Shown here: positions 16,934 through 27,069 of the stretch, in pieces | Numbering within the stretch: position 1 is the first letter of the stretch | Layout: each line of letters begins with the position of its first letter | Source: Xylophilus rhododendri | GTDB lineage: Bacteria; Pseudomonadota; Gammaproteobacteria; Burkholderiales; Burkholderiaceae_C | Direction of reading: 5' to 3' | Length of the DNA stretch: 64,000 nucleotides | Assembly (NCBI RefSeq): GCF_009906855.1 | Contig: NZ_CP047650.1 | Span: forward strand, 2,232,001 to 2,296,000 | Program-made: the position numbers and the translations under genes | The notes under the pieces: model-generated | Told to the model about the DNA's origin: nothing | Database searches by the model: none | Seen by the model: only the letters and a program-made list of their open reading frames with translations

Positions 16934-18654
16934 AGCTTTAGGTCCTGCAAAGCCCGGACGGCGGCCAATACGGTCGCCGTTTGTGTTTCATGGGCCAGGC
17001 GGAAGGGCTCGCCGTAGACCGTCTCGTCCGGGAACTCGGTCACCAGCGTGATCGGCGCGCCGGGCCGGTTCACCTCGCTGACGGTGCAGGCCGTGCCGTG
17101 GATGATCTCGAAGCCGAGTTCACCCGCATGCGTGCGGTAGGCGGCGCGCTGGCGCTCGTTGAAGGCCGGCAGGCCGGGCACCTCGGTGAGCGCCAGGCAG
17201 ACGGCCTCGGTCAGCGCGCGTGCCCGTTCGCCCCAGCCCGCGTGGTGGCGTACCACCAGGAAGAAGCCCTTGGGCACCGTCCACAAATCGAAGCCGCGCG
17301 GGATGTAGCCGCTGAGCGGCCGGGTCCATTCATGCGCCGGATAGCCGTGCAGATTGATGTGCAGCGGCGCGCCGGACAGTGCCAGCGCCTGGTGGCGCGC
17401 CTCGCGTTCGTAGAAAGGCGGCTGGTCGCGGTATTCCAGGTCGTCGCCCATGGCGGTGTAGCGCGCGGCATGCTGCATGTGGCGCGGGCCTTGCCGGCAC
17501 AGCTCGCGCTGCAGGGCATAGCCGTCGGGGTTCTCCAGGGGGATCAGGGCGAAGTGGCTGCCGGGCTGTGCGGCCAGCACCTGCGCGGCACGCAGGGCGC
17601 CGACCACGCCCGATGTCTCGTTGGCATGCTGGCCGCCGCTGATCAGCACCGGCGTGGCGCTGCCCCTGCGGTAGACGCCGCGCACCGCCCTGCCCTGCCG
17701 GCTGGTGGCCTCGAAACGTTCGCCTTCGAAGGCGGCGAGAAGACTCGCCACGCGGCCGGCCGGCAGCGCGGCGGCGGTGGCTTCGAGGGGCGTGCCGTCG
17801 TCCACATCGGGCTCGGGCTCCGGCACGGGATAGGGCACTGCCGCCACCCGCAGCCGGACCGATCCGTCTTCGCTGCCGCGCACGTCCGGCACGATCTGGC
17901 CGGGCTGCAGCCGGCGGTCGCCAGTGGGCCGGCCGCTGCGTTGCTGGAAGACTTCCAGCAAGGAGAAATACAGGTCCTCGTGCAGGGCTTCGTGGCTGTC
18001 GATCCAGCCGGTTTCCTGCACGGGGGCATGGTGGATGCCGGGCATGTCGATGCGCAGGTCCAGGCGTTCGAAATACGGTTCCGTCGCGGGCCAGGGGAAC
18101 TGCATCACGCAGGTCATGGCGCGTTCGAAGACCTGGGCGTAATCGCAGTCGCGCGCCTGGCCGTCGAGCCAGGCGGTGGGCGAGAGTTGGGTCTCGCCGA
18201 TGGCATCGCGGTGCACCCGGTTGGGCGCGAAGACGCGGTCCTGCCTGCGGCTGCCGTCCTGCCATTCCAGTTCGACTTCATAGAAGAGCTGATCGCTCGG
18301 CGCCGCCTGCGGCAGCAGCTCGAATGCGATGTCGGCCAGCAGGTCGGCCAGCGGATAGGCCTCCAGCGAAAACCGCCTCGCCGGTGCCGACGCATGCAGG
18401 GGATAGGCCACCTTCACGCGCCGCAGCCCCTGCATCTCCACCTGTTCCAGGAAATGGAAGACCAGCGGCTTGTAGGCGCTGAAGAAGCGCGCCTCGATGC
18501 CCGCTTCAGCCAGCCGAGCCTCGGCCGCACGCCGCGCGGCCGTGCCTTCGAACAGCCAGGCTTCGACCACCCCATCGGAGCGCGGCCGCGCCAGCAATTC
18601 ATCCACCCACACGTCCAGCGTGCGGGCCATCGTCAGGTCCAGCAATACCGTCAT
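16930..18654 (-). CDS. M14-family zinc carboxypeptidase-like protein with a large unassigned N-terminal region
   Basis: A 574-residue protein. The C-terminal half is an M14 metallopeptidase: GGQHANETSG (about 338-347) supplies the first zinc His and Glu (H-x-x-E), LENPDGYAL the substrate Arg/Asn loop, and HINLHGYPAHEW (about 430) the third His. The first ~290 residues match no family I can name; they are rich in aromatic and acidic residues, with no signal peptide. It overlaps the dipeptide-type permease gene by four bases (ATGA), so it probably trims imported peptides or deacylates an amide in the cytoplasm. Its stop overlaps the convergent receptor gene's stop. M14 also includes succinylglutamate desuccinylase-like enzymes, so the substrate is open. 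Confidence 0.82.
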   Translation of the reverse strand: MTVLLDLTMARTLDVWVDELLARPRSDGVVEAWLFEGTAARRAAEARLAEAGIEARFFSAYKPLVFHFLEQVEMQGLRRVKVAYPLHASAPARRFSLEAYPLADLLADIAFELLPQAAPSDQLFYEVELEWQDGSRRQDRVFAPNRVHRDAIGETQLSPTAWLDGQARDCDYAQVFERAMTCVMQFPWPATEPYFERLDLRIDMPGIHHAPVQETGWIDSHEALHEDLYFSLLEVFQQRSGRPTGDRRLQPGQIVPDVRGSEDGSVRLRVAAVPYPVPEPEPDVDDGTPLEATAAALPAGRVASLLAAFEGERFEATSRQGRAVRGVYRRGSATPVLISGGQHANETSGVVGALRAAQVLAAQPGSHFALIPLENPDGYALQRELCRQGPRHMQHAARYTAMGDDLEYRDQPPFYEREARHQALALSGAPLHINLHGYPAHEWTRPLSGYIPRGFDLWTVPKGFFLVVRHHAGWGERARALTEAVCLALTEVPGLPAFNERQRAAYRTHAGELGFEIIHGTACTVSEVNRPGAPITLVTEFPDETVYGEPFRLAHETQTATVLAAVRALQDLKL

Positions 18655-19517
18655 GACGGCCTCCCCAAAGGATCGAGCCGGTCGCGCAGCCAGTCGCCCA
18701 GCAGGTTCAGGCCCAGCACCGTCAGCATGATCGCCAGGCCGGGAATCACACTCACCCACCAGGCGGTCTGCAGGTAGGTGCGGCCATCGGCCAGCATGCC
18801 GCCCCAGGTAGGGATCTGCGGGTCCACGCCCAGGCCCAGGAAGGTCAGGCTGCTCTCCAGCAGGATGTTCTCGGCCACGTTGAGGGTCATCAGGATCACC
18901 ACCGGCCCCAGCACATGCGGCACGATGTGGTGGCGCAGCATCAGCAGGTCGCGCACGCCGAAGGAGCGGGCCGCCAGCACGAATTCGCGCTCGCGCAGAG
19001 ACAGCACCAGCCCGCGCACCAGCCGTGCGTACTGCACCCACTGCGACAGGATCATGAACAGGATGATGTTGCCCAGCCCGCCGCCGAGGATGGAGATGAA
19101 GGTCAGCGCGATCAGGATGAAGGGCAGGGCCAGTTGCACGTCCACGCAGCGCATCAGGAACATGTCCCAGAAGCCGCGCCAGTAGCCGGCCACCAGGCCG
19201 ACCGCCACGCCCAGGAGCACCGAGCCCGCCACCGAAACAAAGCCCACGAAGAGCGAGATGCGCCCGCCCAGCAGCACCCGCTCCAGCACGTCGCGGCCCA
19301 GCGGGTCGGTGCCCATCGGGTGCGCCCACTGGGCCAGCGGCGGCAGCAGGCGCGCGGCCAGGTCCATGCGGGTGCCCTGGTCCGGAAAGATCAGCGGCGA
19401 CAGCAGCGCCAGCGCCACCATGGCGCCGGTCAGCAGCACACCCACGACGAATTCCAGCGAGCGCAGATGGCGCCAGCGCACAGCGCGCGGCACCGGGGGA
19501 GAAACGACAGACGACAT
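18651..19517 (-). CDS. Peptide/nickel-type ABC transporter permease (DppC-like)
   Basis: A 288-residue inner-membrane permease with the DppC/OppC layout: one N-terminal helix (about 24-45), a periplasmic segment with HPMGTDPLGRDVLERVLLGG (about 90-110), and a BPD_transp_1 core with the cytoplasmic EAA loop around EFVLAARSFGVRD (about 190-202). The C-terminus is the usual GLNLLGDWLRDRLDP. Partner of the DppB-like permease 9 bases upstream; together they form the pore for oligopeptide-like ligands. Confidence 0.93.
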   Translation of the reverse strand: MSSVVSPPVPRAVRWRHLRSLEFVVGVLLTGAMVALALLSPLIFPDQGTRMDLAARLLPPLAQWAHPMGTDPLGRDVLERVLLGGRISLFVGFVSVAGSVLLGVAVGLVAGYWRGFWDMFLMRCVDVQLALPFILIALTFISILGGGLGNIILFMILSQWVQYARLVRGLVLSLREREFVLAARSFGVRDLLMLRHHIVPHVLGPVVILMTLNVAENILLESSLTFLGLGVDPQIPTWGGMLADGRTYLQTAWWVSVIPGLAIMLTVLGLNLLGDWLRDRLDPLGRPS

Positions 19518-19526
19518 GGGGCTCTT

Positions 19527-20450
19527 TTAGCTGTTGCGGATACGCGGATCGACGATGCCGTAGGCCACGTCCACCAGCAGGTTGGCCAGCACCACCAGCA
19601 GCGCCAGCACGGTGACCGAGCCCTGCAGCACCGGATAGTCGCGCGCAGAGATCGCATCGAAGGCCAGCGTGCCCATGCCGGGCCAGTTGAACACCTTCTC
19701 CACCACCACCAGGCCGCCGATCATCTTGCCGAACTGCAGGCCGATGTAGGTGATGAGCGGGATGGCGCAGTTGCGCAGCGCATGCTGGTAGAGCACCACG
19801 CTGTTCTTCAAGCCCTTGGCGCGCGCCACCATGATGTACTGGGCCGACAGCGTCTCCAGCATCGCCGTGCGCACCAGCCGGATGTTGGTGGCCGAGAAGA
19901 TGATGGCCATGGTGAGCGTGGGCAGCACCAGGCTGATGGGTCCGTCCCAGCCCGAGGGCGGGAAGACCGGGAAGGCGATCGACAGCAGCAGCACCAGCAT
20001 GATCGCCAGCCAGAAGTTGGGAAAGGACAGCCCCACCAGCGAGCCGATGCGGATCGCCTGGTCGATGGGCCCGCCCTGGTGCACCGCCGCCTGGATGCCC
20101 AGCGGGATCGAGATCAGCAGCGACAGCAGCAGCGAGGCGCCGGCCAGCGAGAGCGTGGCCGGCAGCGCATCGCCGATCAGCCGCGACACCGGCGTGCCGC
20201 CCAGGAAGCTGCGGCCGAAGTCGCCCACCAGCATGCCCTTGACGAACTCGGCGTACTGCACCGGGAAGGGCCGGTCCAGGCCCAGGCCGGTGCGGATGTT
20301 CTGCAGGTCCTGCTCGGTCACGCTGCCGGCGCCCTGCGCCAGCATGATGGCCGGGTCGCCCGACAGGCGCACCGCATAGGAGACGAAGAGCGTCACCACC
20401 AGCACCACGAACACGGCCTGCAGGAAACGCTTGATGAGAAAACCGGTCAT
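19527..20450 (-). CDS. Peptide/nickel-type ABC transporter permease (DppB-like)
   Basis: A 307-residue permease starting MTGFLIKRFLQAVFVVLVV, the classic DppB/OppB first helix. Features in order: GDFGRSFLGGTPVSRLI periplasmic entry (about 75-92), five core helices and the EAA loop YIMVARAKGLKNSVVLYQHA (about 210-230), ending NLLVDVAYGIVDPRIR. It lies between the binding protein (21 bases) and the DppC-like gene (9 bases) in a tight operon. Confidence 0.93.
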   Translation of the reverse strand: MTGFLIKRFLQAVFVVLVVTLFVSYAVRLSGDPAIMLAQGAGSVTEQDLQNIRTGLGLDRPFPVQYAEFVKGMLVGDFGRSFLGGTPVSRLIGDALPATLSLAGASLLLSLLISIPLGIQAAVHQGGPIDQAIRIGSLVGLSFPNFWLAIMLVLLLSIAFPVFPPSGWDGPISLVLPTLTMAIIFSATNIRLVRTAMLETLSAQYIMVARAKGLKNSVVLYQHALRNCAIPLITYIGLQFGKMIGGLVVVEKVFNWPGMGTLAFDAISARDYPVLQGSVTVLALLVVLANLLVDVAYGIVDPRIRNS

Positions 20451-20471
20451 GTGCTGGCGACGCCCCCGGCC

Positions 20472-22001
20472 TTATTCGACGGTGGCTTCGACGAAGCGGA
20501 AACGCCCGTCGGCCGGCAGCGCCAGGTTCCTGGCGCGCTTGTTCACGCCGTAGACGGTGTTCAGGCTGTAGAGCGGCATCTCCAGCGCCTGGTCGGCCAC
20601 GTAGCGGCCGATCTCGCGCAGGGTCTTCTGGCGCTCGGCCTGGTCCCAGCTGTTGCGCTGGGTGTGCAGCAGGGCGTTGAGCTTGGCGTCGTCGTCGAAG
20701 GGGTTCCAGCGCTGCTTGGTGTAGTACATCGAATACGCGGTGTTGTCGTAGTCGAAGGTCCAGCCGCCCCACTGGTTCTGCCACATCTCGCCGGTCTTGC
20801 CGTTGGGGATGATGTCGTTGAGCAGCACATTGGTCTCGTAGGGCTTGAGCGAGACCTGGATGCCCACGCCCTGCAGGTAGGCCGCCACGGCCTGGGAGAC
20901 CTCGCGGAAATTGCTGTCCGGGCCGCGGAAGTCCAGCTGCACCTGGGTGCCGGGCTTCACCCCCGCCTTGGCCAGCATGGCCTTGGCCTGCGCCGGGTTG
21001 AAGGGCAGGGGTTTCAGCGCCGGGTCGTAGCCGAAGGAGAGTTCGCCCTGGAAGCTGGCGATGGGCTTGGCCTGGCCGAGCAGGATGGTCTTGATGATGG
21101 CGTCGCGGTCCACCGCCATGATGAGCGCCTTGCGCACCTCGCGGTCCTTCATGATGCCGCGCGAGGTGTTGTAGCGCAGGGCCAGGGCGACCGGGCCGTC
21201 CATGCTGACCACCGCCAGCTTGGGGTCCTTCTTCAGCGTCTCCAGCATGGCCAGCGGCACCTGGTTGGCCACGTCCACCCGGCCGGCCTGCAGCTCGGCG
21301 GCCTGGGTGGCCGGCTCGGCGATGAAGCGGTAGACCAGGCTGTCGACCTTGGGCGCGCCGCCCCAGTAGTCGGGATTGCGGGCGAAGCTCAGGCTGACCT
21401 TCGGTTTGTATTCGGTGAACTTGAAGGGGCCGGTGCCGACCGGGTTCATGCCGAAGTACTCGCTGCCCTTTTCCTTGATGTACTTGGGCGGCACGATCAT
21501 GGCGCCGTAGCCGGCGAGCTTGGTCAGCAGCACCGGGTCGGGCGACTTCAGGTACATGTCCACCGTCAGCGGGTTGACGACGACCACCTTGTCGATGGCC
21601 GCGTAGTTGGACTGCTGCGGGCCCTTCTTGCCTTCGTCGCCCAGCAGGCGGTCGAAGGTGAACTTCACCGCCTCGGCATCGAAGGGCTCGCCGTTGTGGA
21701 ACTTGACGTTCGGCCGCAGGGTGAAGCGGATCTTGCTGTTCTTGTCCAGGAACTCCCATTTGGTGGCCAGGCCGGGCACCAGCTTCATGTCGGGCGTGCG
21801 CATGATCAGGCCGTCGAACACCTGGCCGCCGACCGCGCCCCAGGCCACGAGGAAGGTGGCGATCGGGTCCCAGTTGCCCGGGTCCTGGTGCAGGGCCACG
21901 GTGAGGGTGCCGGCCGCCCGGGCGTTCGTCATGGCCAGGGGGCTGGCCAGCGCGGCGATGGCGAGGCTGGCCGAAATCATGGTTTTCTGGAAGGTCCGCA
22001 T
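20472..22001 (-). CDS. Peptide-type ABC transporter substrate-binding protein (SBP family 5)
   Basis: A 509-residue periplasmic binding protein. The signal peptide (MRTFQKTMISASLAIAALAS, cleavage after NARA) is followed by GTLTVALHQDPGNWDPIAT, then VPGLATKWEF and FTLRPNVKFHNGEPFDAEAV, the family-5 signature, and GTGPFKF. An AGGAG site six bases before ATG 22001 fixes the start. Family members bind peptides, glutathione, opines or nickel. The ATPase is of the fused GsiA type, so a glutathione-like or modified-peptide ligand is possible, but not proven. Confidence 0.93.
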   Translation of the reverse strand: MRTFQKTMISASLAIAALASPLAMTNARAAGTLTVALHQDPGNWDPIATFLVAWGAVGGQVFDGLIMRTPDMKLVPGLATKWEFLDKNSKIRFTLRPNVKFHNGEPFDAEAVKFTFDRLLGDEGKKGPQQSNYAAIDKVVVVNPLTVDMYLKSPDPVLLTKLAGYGAMIVPPKYIKEKGSEYFGMNPVGTGPFKFTEYKPKVSLSFARNPDYWGGAPKVDSLVYRFIAEPATQAAELQAGRVDVANQVPLAMLETLKKDPKLAVVSMDGPVALALRYNTSRGIMKDREVRKALIMAVDRDAIIKTILLGQAKPIASFQGELSFGYDPALKPLPFNPAQAKAMLAKAGVKPGTQVQLDFRGPDSNFREVSQAVAAYLQGVGIQVSLKPYETNVLLNDIIPNGKTGEMWQNQWGGWTFDYDNTAYSMYYTKQRWNPFDDDAKLNALLHTQRNSWDQAERQKTLREIGRYVADQALEMPLYSLNTVYGVNKRARNLALPADGRFRFVEATVE

Positions 22002-22039
22002 GGGAGTCTCCTGTGGGATGAAAAGGAAAAAAAAGGGGT

Positions 22040-23891
22040 TCAGGCGCCGACGGCGGCCCGGTGGCCGGTGCCGACATCGACCAGCCGCAGCAACTCGGGC
22101 TCGTCGCCGACGCGCCGCATCGGGCTCGGGATCTCGCCCTCGATCAGCGCCAGGTTCTTCTGCCGGCCGGGCTCGGCCACCGGCACCGCCGCCAGCAGCT
22201 TCCTGGTATAGGCATGGGCGGGCGACTCGAACACCGCCTGGCGGGTGCCCATCTCGACGATCTGGCCCAGGTACATCACCGCCACGCGGTGGCTGATCTT
22301 CTCGACCACCGCCATGTCGTGGGTGATGAACAGATAGGACAGGCCGCGCTCGGCCTGCAGCTGCATCAGCAGGTCGATGATCTGCGCCTGGATGGAGACG
22401 TCCAGCGCCGACACCGACTCGTCCGCGATGATGAGCCGCGGGTTGCAGCCCAGCGCGCGGGCGATGCACACCCGCTGGCGCTGGCCGCCGGAGAACTCGT
22501 GGGGATAGCGCCGGGCGTGCTCGGGCTTCAGGCCCACGCTTTCCAGCAGCTCGGCCACGCGCTGTTCGATGGCGCGCTCGCCGTCGAGCAGGCGGTGGGT
22601 GCGGATCGGCTCGGCGATGGAAAAGCCCACCGTCTTGCGCGGGTCCAGCGAGGCGTAAGGGTCCTGGAAGATGTACTGGATGTCCTGGCGCAGCTGCAGC
22701 CGCCCGGCGGCATCCAGCGAGGAGAGTTCCCGCCCGTCGAAGCGGATGCTGCCCGAGGTGGGCGCCACCAGCTGCTGCAGCGTCTTGCCGATGGTGGACT
22801 TGCCGCTGCCCGATTCGCCGACCAGCGCCAGCGTCTCGCCCGGGTAGATGTCCAGGCTCACGCTTTCCACCGCATGCACCCGGTGGGTGACGCGGCCGAG
22901 CAGGTCGCGCTTCACGTCGAAGCGGGTGGTGAGCCGGTCGACCTGCAGCAGCGGCGCCTCGTAGCGCGCCGTGTCCTGCACCTGCGTGGTGCCGACCAGG
23001 CGGCGCACGCCGTCTTCCAGCACCGCCAGGGGCTCGCGTTGCGGCAGCGGCAGGCCGCGCAGGCTGCCCAGGCGCGGCACGGCGGCCAGCAGGGTCTGGG
23101 TGTAGGGGTGCTGGGGCGCGTTGAAGATCTGCTCGACCGTGCCCTGTTCCACCTTGCGGCCGCGCCACATCACCACCACGTCGTCGGCCATCTCGGCGAC
23201 CACGCCCATGTCGTGGGTGATGAAGATGACGGCGGTGCCGGTGTCGCGCTGCAGCTCCCGGATGGTGTTGAGGATCTGCGCCTGGATGGTCACGTCCAGC
23301 GCCGTGGTCGGCTCGTCGGCGATCAGCAGTGCCGGCTTGCAGGACAGGGCCATGGCGATCATCACCCTCTGGCGCATGCCGCCCGAGAGCTGGTGCGGAT
23401 AGGCATCGAGCAGCCGTTCGGCATCGGCCAGCCGCACCTTCTGGAGCAGCGCCAGGGCCTGCTTGCGCGCCTCGGCCGAGCGCAGGCCCTGGTGCAGCAC
23501 CAGCGCCTCGGTGATCTGGTGGCCCACGGTGAACACCGGGTTCAGCGAGGTCATCGGCTCCTGGAAGATCATGGCGATCTCGTTGCCGCGGATGCCGAGC
23601 ATGGTGGATTCGGTGGCTTTCGCCAGATCGATCTCGCCACCCTCGCGCGGCCGGAACCGCATCGAGCCCTCGGCGATGCGGCCGCGCGCGAAGTCGGTCA
23701 GCCGCAGGATGGCCATGGAGGTGACCGACTTGCCGGAGCCGGACTCGCCGACGATGGCCAGGGTGCGCCCGGGCGCCACGTCGAAGCTCAGGCCATCGAC
23801 GGCGCGGAACACGCCCTGCGGGGTATCGAATTCGACGGACAGGCCCTGGACGGAGAGCAGCGGGGCGGGGAAATCAGGAGCGGTGGGCAAG
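22040..23891 (-). CDS. Fused dual ABC-transporter ATPase (GsiA/DppDF type)
   Basis: A single protein of about 617 residues containing two ATPase domains. Each has Walker A GESGSGKS (near residues 45 and 368), a Q loop, an ABC signature (LSGGMRQR in the first, FSGGQRQR in the second) and Walker B (LLIADEP / LIIADES). Each also has an oligopeptide-type C-terminal extension ([12 protein letters not shown] and [12 protein letters not shown]). It powers the DppBC-like permeases. The start is uncertain: TTG at 23891 places the protein's beginning just before the first domain; another TTG at 23959 adds 22 residues; neither has a good ribosome site. In the second Walker B region ADES replaces ADEP, which is minor. 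Confidence 0.9.
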
Positions 23892-23963
23892 GAAAAGCAC
23901 TTCGGTAGCTGCAGCCGGCCGAAGCATGCAAGGCCCGGGCCAGCAGCGGCACCGGGCAAGTCC

Positions 23964-26297
23964 CTATGCCGTCGTGGTTCCCGCCGGCTGCCGGTAGGCG
24001 GTGACGTCCGGCGCCACGCCCGTGAAGCGTTCGAGCTGCACCAGGCAGGTATGGGCGCTGCAGCCCTGCGAGAAGGAGGAGGACGGGATGTCGGCCGTCA
24101 GCACATTGGGATTGCCGTGCTTGTCCAGCACCGGCGCGCCGGCCGCATCCGGCGCCGGATCGAACCAGGCGCCGGTGGACAGCCGCACCACGCCCTGGCG
24201 GATGTCGGCCGAGGGCACGGCCGCGGCCAGGCAGGCGCCGCGCGTGTTGAACAGCCGCACCAGGTCGCCGCGGACGATGCCGCGCGCCTGGGCGTCGGAC
24301 GGATTCAGGTAGACCGGCTCGCGGCCCCCGATCTTGTCGGCGCGGCTGTGCGGGCTGTGGTCGAGCTGGCTGTGCAGCTTGTTGCGCGGCTGGTCGGAGA
24401 TGAGGTGCAGCGGGAAGCGTTGCGCCACCGGGCTGCCCAGCCATTCGTGTGGTTCGCGCCAGCAGGCGTAGCCGGGGCAGTCGGCCAGGCCGAAGTCGGC
24501 GATGGTCCTGCAGAAGATCTCGATGCGGCCGGAAGCCGTGTGCAGCGGGTGCTTCACCGGATCTCGGCGGAATTCCTCCAGCAGCACCACCGGCTCGCCG
24601 GTCTGCGGCAGCGGCACCAGGCCCTCGCGCCAGAAGTCCTCGAAGGGCGGCAGGGCGACATCGGTGCGCTCGGCCAGTTTGGCCCGCCACTCGCCGTAGA
24701 GCCGTTCCAGCCAGCCGCGGGCGTCCAGCCCTTCGGTGAAGCCATCCTCGATGCCCAGCAGGCGCGACAGCTCCGCGAAGATGGCGTAGTCGTCGCGCGC
24801 CTGGCCGGCCGGCGGCTGCACGCTTTTCATGGCGGCGATCACCGGCTCGCGGGCGGCGTAGAAGATGTCCTCGCGCTCCAGGGTGGTGGTGGCGGGCAGC
24901 ACGATGTCGGCCATCCTGGCGGCCGGCGTCCAGTACTGCTCGTGCACGACGATGGTCTCGGGCTTCTGCCAGGCCTGCACCAGCCGCGCCAGGTCCTGGT
25001 GGTGGTGGAAGGGATTGCCGCCGGCCCAGTAGACCAGGCGGATGTCCTGGTAGCGGTGGGTCACGCCGTGGTAGGTGAAGCTTTCGCCGGGCTGCAGCAG
25101 CATGTCGGCGATGCGGGCCACGGGGATGAAGTCGGCCACCGGATTCTTCTTCTGGTCGAAGGTGGGGCCGAAGATGCGCCGGTGGCGGCTGCCCATCATG
25201 TTCTCGGCGCCGTAGCAGCAGGCGAAGCCGCCGCCGGGCAGGCCGATCTGGCCCAGCATGGCGGCCACGCTCAGCAGCGCCCAGTAGGGTTGCTCGCCAT
25301 GATGGGCGCGCTGCAGCGCCCAGGCCATGTTGATCATGGAGCGGTTGCCGGCCAGGTCCAGGGCCAGCTGCTCGATGTCGGCCGCGGGCAGGCCGGTGAT
25401 GGCCGCCGCCCATGCCGGCGTCTTGGGCTGGCCGTCGGTCTCGCCGAGGAGGTAGGCCTCGAAGACCTCGAAGCCGGTGCAGTGGCTCTGCAGGAAGGCG
25501 CTGTCGTGCAGGCCGCGTACCCGCAGGGTGTGGGCCAGGGCCAGCAGCAGGGCGGTGTCGGTGTTGGGGCGTATCGGCCACCATTCGATCTCGCCGCCGG
25601 TGGCGAGGTCGTCCCGCGTGGGGCTGACGTTGATGAAACGCACGCCGGCCTGCTGCATCTTCTGCAGCCCGCCGCGCACCTGGTGGCCGGCCGTGCCGCC
25701 GACCGCCACCTGGGCGTTCTTGGCCGGCACGCCGCCGAAGGACAGGAAGATCTTCGTGTGCTGCGCCAGGGTCTCCCAGTCGGTATGCGAGTGCATCAGG
25801 TGGTCCATGGGCGCCACCAGGTAGGGCATCAGCGAGCGCGCCGCGCCCAGGCTGTAGGAATCCATGTGGCGCACATAACCGCCCCAGCAGTTGAGGAAGC
25901 GGTGGATCTGGCTCTGCGCATGGTGGAAGCGCCCGGCGCTGGCCCAGCCGTAGGAGCCGCCGAAGATGGCCTGGTTGCCATGCGCCTCGCGCACCCGGCG
26001 CAGCTCGCCGGCCACCAGGGCCAGGGCCTCGTCCCATTCCACTTCCACGTACTCGTCCTGGCCGCGCGGCACGGCCGGGCCGCCTTCGCGCGCCTGCAGC
26101 CAGCCGCGGCGCACTGCCGGCTTGCGCACGCGCAGGGCCTCGGTGGTCGGATGGTTCTGGAAGTAGCCGATCGGCGAGGGATCCGGGTCTCCCGCATAAG
26201 GGCCGATGCGGGTGCGCTCCGTGTGGGGTTCGTGCACCTCGTACAGGCCCCAGTGGGAGGCGGTGTAGACGGGTCGCTTGTCGGTGGCGTCGCTCAT
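23964..26297 (-). CDS. Molybdopterin-dependent oxidoreductase, BisC/TorZ-like (DMSO reductase family)
   Basis: A 777-residue molybdoenzyme using bis-MGD. The stretch [17 protein letters not shown] (about residues 112-128) and [10 protein letters not shown] (about 144) are typical; the Ser in SYSLGAA is in the position of the Mo ligand of DMSO/TMAO/biotin-sulfoxide reductases. No Cys motif for an iron-sulfur cluster and no twin-arginine signal are present, so it should be cytoplasmic, like BisC. BisC reduces biotin or methionine sulfoxide. Its place between an IclR regulator (10 bases upstream) and a peptide-type importer suggests it reduces an S-oxide or N-oxide group on, or derived from, the imported compound. 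Confidence 0.9.
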   Translation of the reverse strand: MSDATDKRPVYTASHWGLYEVHEPHTERTRIGPYAGDPDPSPIGYFQNHPTTEALRVRKPAVRRGWLQAREGGPAVPRGQDEYVEVEWDEALALVAGELRRVREAHGNQAIFGGSYGWASAGRFHHAQSQIHRFLNCWGGYVRHMDSYSLGAARSLMPYLVAPMDHLMHSHTDWETLAQHTKIFLSFGGVPAKNAQVAVGGTAGHQVRGGLQKMQQAGVRFINVSPTRDDLATGGEIEWWPIRPNTDTALLLALAHTLRVRGLHDSAFLQSHCTGFEVFEAYLLGETDGQPKTPAWAAAITGLPAADIEQLALDLAGNRSMINMAWALQRAHHGEQPYWALLSVAAMLGQIGLPGGGFACCYGAENMMGSRHRRIFGPTFDQKKNPVADFIPVARIADMLLQPGESFTYHGVTHRYQDIRLVYWAGGNPFHHHQDLARLVQAWQKPETIVVHEQYWTPAARMADIVLPATTTLEREDIFYAAREPVIAAMKSVQPPAGQARDDYAIFAELSRLLGIEDGFTEGLDARGWLERLYGEWRAKLAERTDVALPPFEDFWREGLVPLPQTGEPVVLLEEFRRDPVKHPLHTASGRIEIFCRTIADFGLADCPGYACWREPHEWLGSPVAQRFPLHLISDQPRNKLHSQLDHSPHSRADKIGGREPVYLNPSDAQARGIVRGDLVRLFNTRGACLAAAVPSADIRQGVVRLSTGAWFDPAPDAAGAPVLDKHGNPNVLTADIPSSSFSQGCSAHTCLVQLERFTGVAPDVTAYRQPAGTTTA

Positions 26298-26307
26298 GGC
26301 TGGGGGT

Positions 26308-27036
26308 CTAGACGTAGAAGCGGGAGCCGAGCAGCGAGGACAGCTCCGCCGCCGTCGCGTAGATCAGCGGGCGCAGCCGCTCGATGCGTTCGGGCGTGAG
26401 CCGCGCGACCGGGCCGGAGATGGCCAGGGCGCCGATCAGGCCCTTGTTGTTGGAGAACACCGGCGCGGCCAGGCCGCCGATCTCGGAATTGCGCTCGCCA
26501 TGCGAGATGTAGGGCAGCGTGGCGCGCTGCTGGTGGCTGCCCGACTCCAGCGGGTTGGTCTTCTCGAAGTCGATCAGCACCCGGCCGGCGGCGCCGCGGT
26601 CCAGCGCCACGGTGTCGCCCTCGGCCACATGCTCGCGCAGCACCTGCAGGCTGTTCTCGCGGAACAGGCACATGCGCTGGCTGCCCAGGCGCTGGAAGAA
26701 GGAGACGCATTCGTCCGAATCCTTGACCAGCGCCTTCATGCGCGGCCGGATGCGCGACTCCAGGTCGAAGCTGTCGGCATAGCAGCAGCCCAGGCGGTAG
26801 ACCTCGGGGCCGAGCATGTAGCGCTTGCTGGCGTTGACGGTGACGAAGCCCTCCTCGATCAGCGACAGCAGCATGCGCAGCGTGGTGCTCTTGACCATGC
26901 CGGTGAGCACGCTGATCTCGCTGAGGGTGAGTTCGGGCGCGCGGTGGTTGAAGACCTTGAGGATCTTCAGCGCGCGCAGCGCCGCGTCCACGGGCCTGGT
27001 CTTGGCGGCGGCGGGGTTGGGGGTGGCGGTATCCAT
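26308..27036 (-). CDS. IclR-family transcriptional regulator
   Basis: A 242-residue regulator. The N-terminal winged helix-turn-helix (about 18-78: [34 protein letters not shown]) is followed by the GAF-like IclR effector domain (about 90-240), with the conserved [10 protein letters not shown] and GGLAAPVF segments. IclR proteins control aromatic and organic-acid catabolic operons. It is inside the co-directional 22-kb locus: 33 bases after the aldehyde dehydrogenase gene and 10 before the molybdoenzyme. It probably controls this cluster and itself, but no operator could be identified. Confidence 0.92.
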   Translation of the reverse strand: MDTATPNPAAAKTRPVDAALRALKILKVFNHRAPELTLSEISVLTGMVKSTTLRMLLSLIEEGFVTVNASKRYMLGPEVYRLGCCYADSFDLESRIRPRMKALVKDSDECVSFFQRLGSQRMCLFRENSLQVLREHVAEGDTVALDRGAAGRVLIDFEKTNPLESGSHQQRATLPYISHGERNSEIGGLAAPVFSNNKGLIGALAISGPVARLTPERIERLRPLIYATAAELSSLLGSRFYV

Positions 27037-27069
27037 ATCGATCGGGGGGAGTTCGCTACGGTGGCGGGC

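Noticed and set aside
18915..22211. 1098-codon plus-strand frame rich in Gln, His and Arg
   Set aside because: Antisense shadow of the ABC-transporter genes, which have full family motifs on the minus strand.
22061..23908. 615-codon plus-strand frame
   Set aside because: Antisense to the fused ATPase gene with two complete ABC domains.
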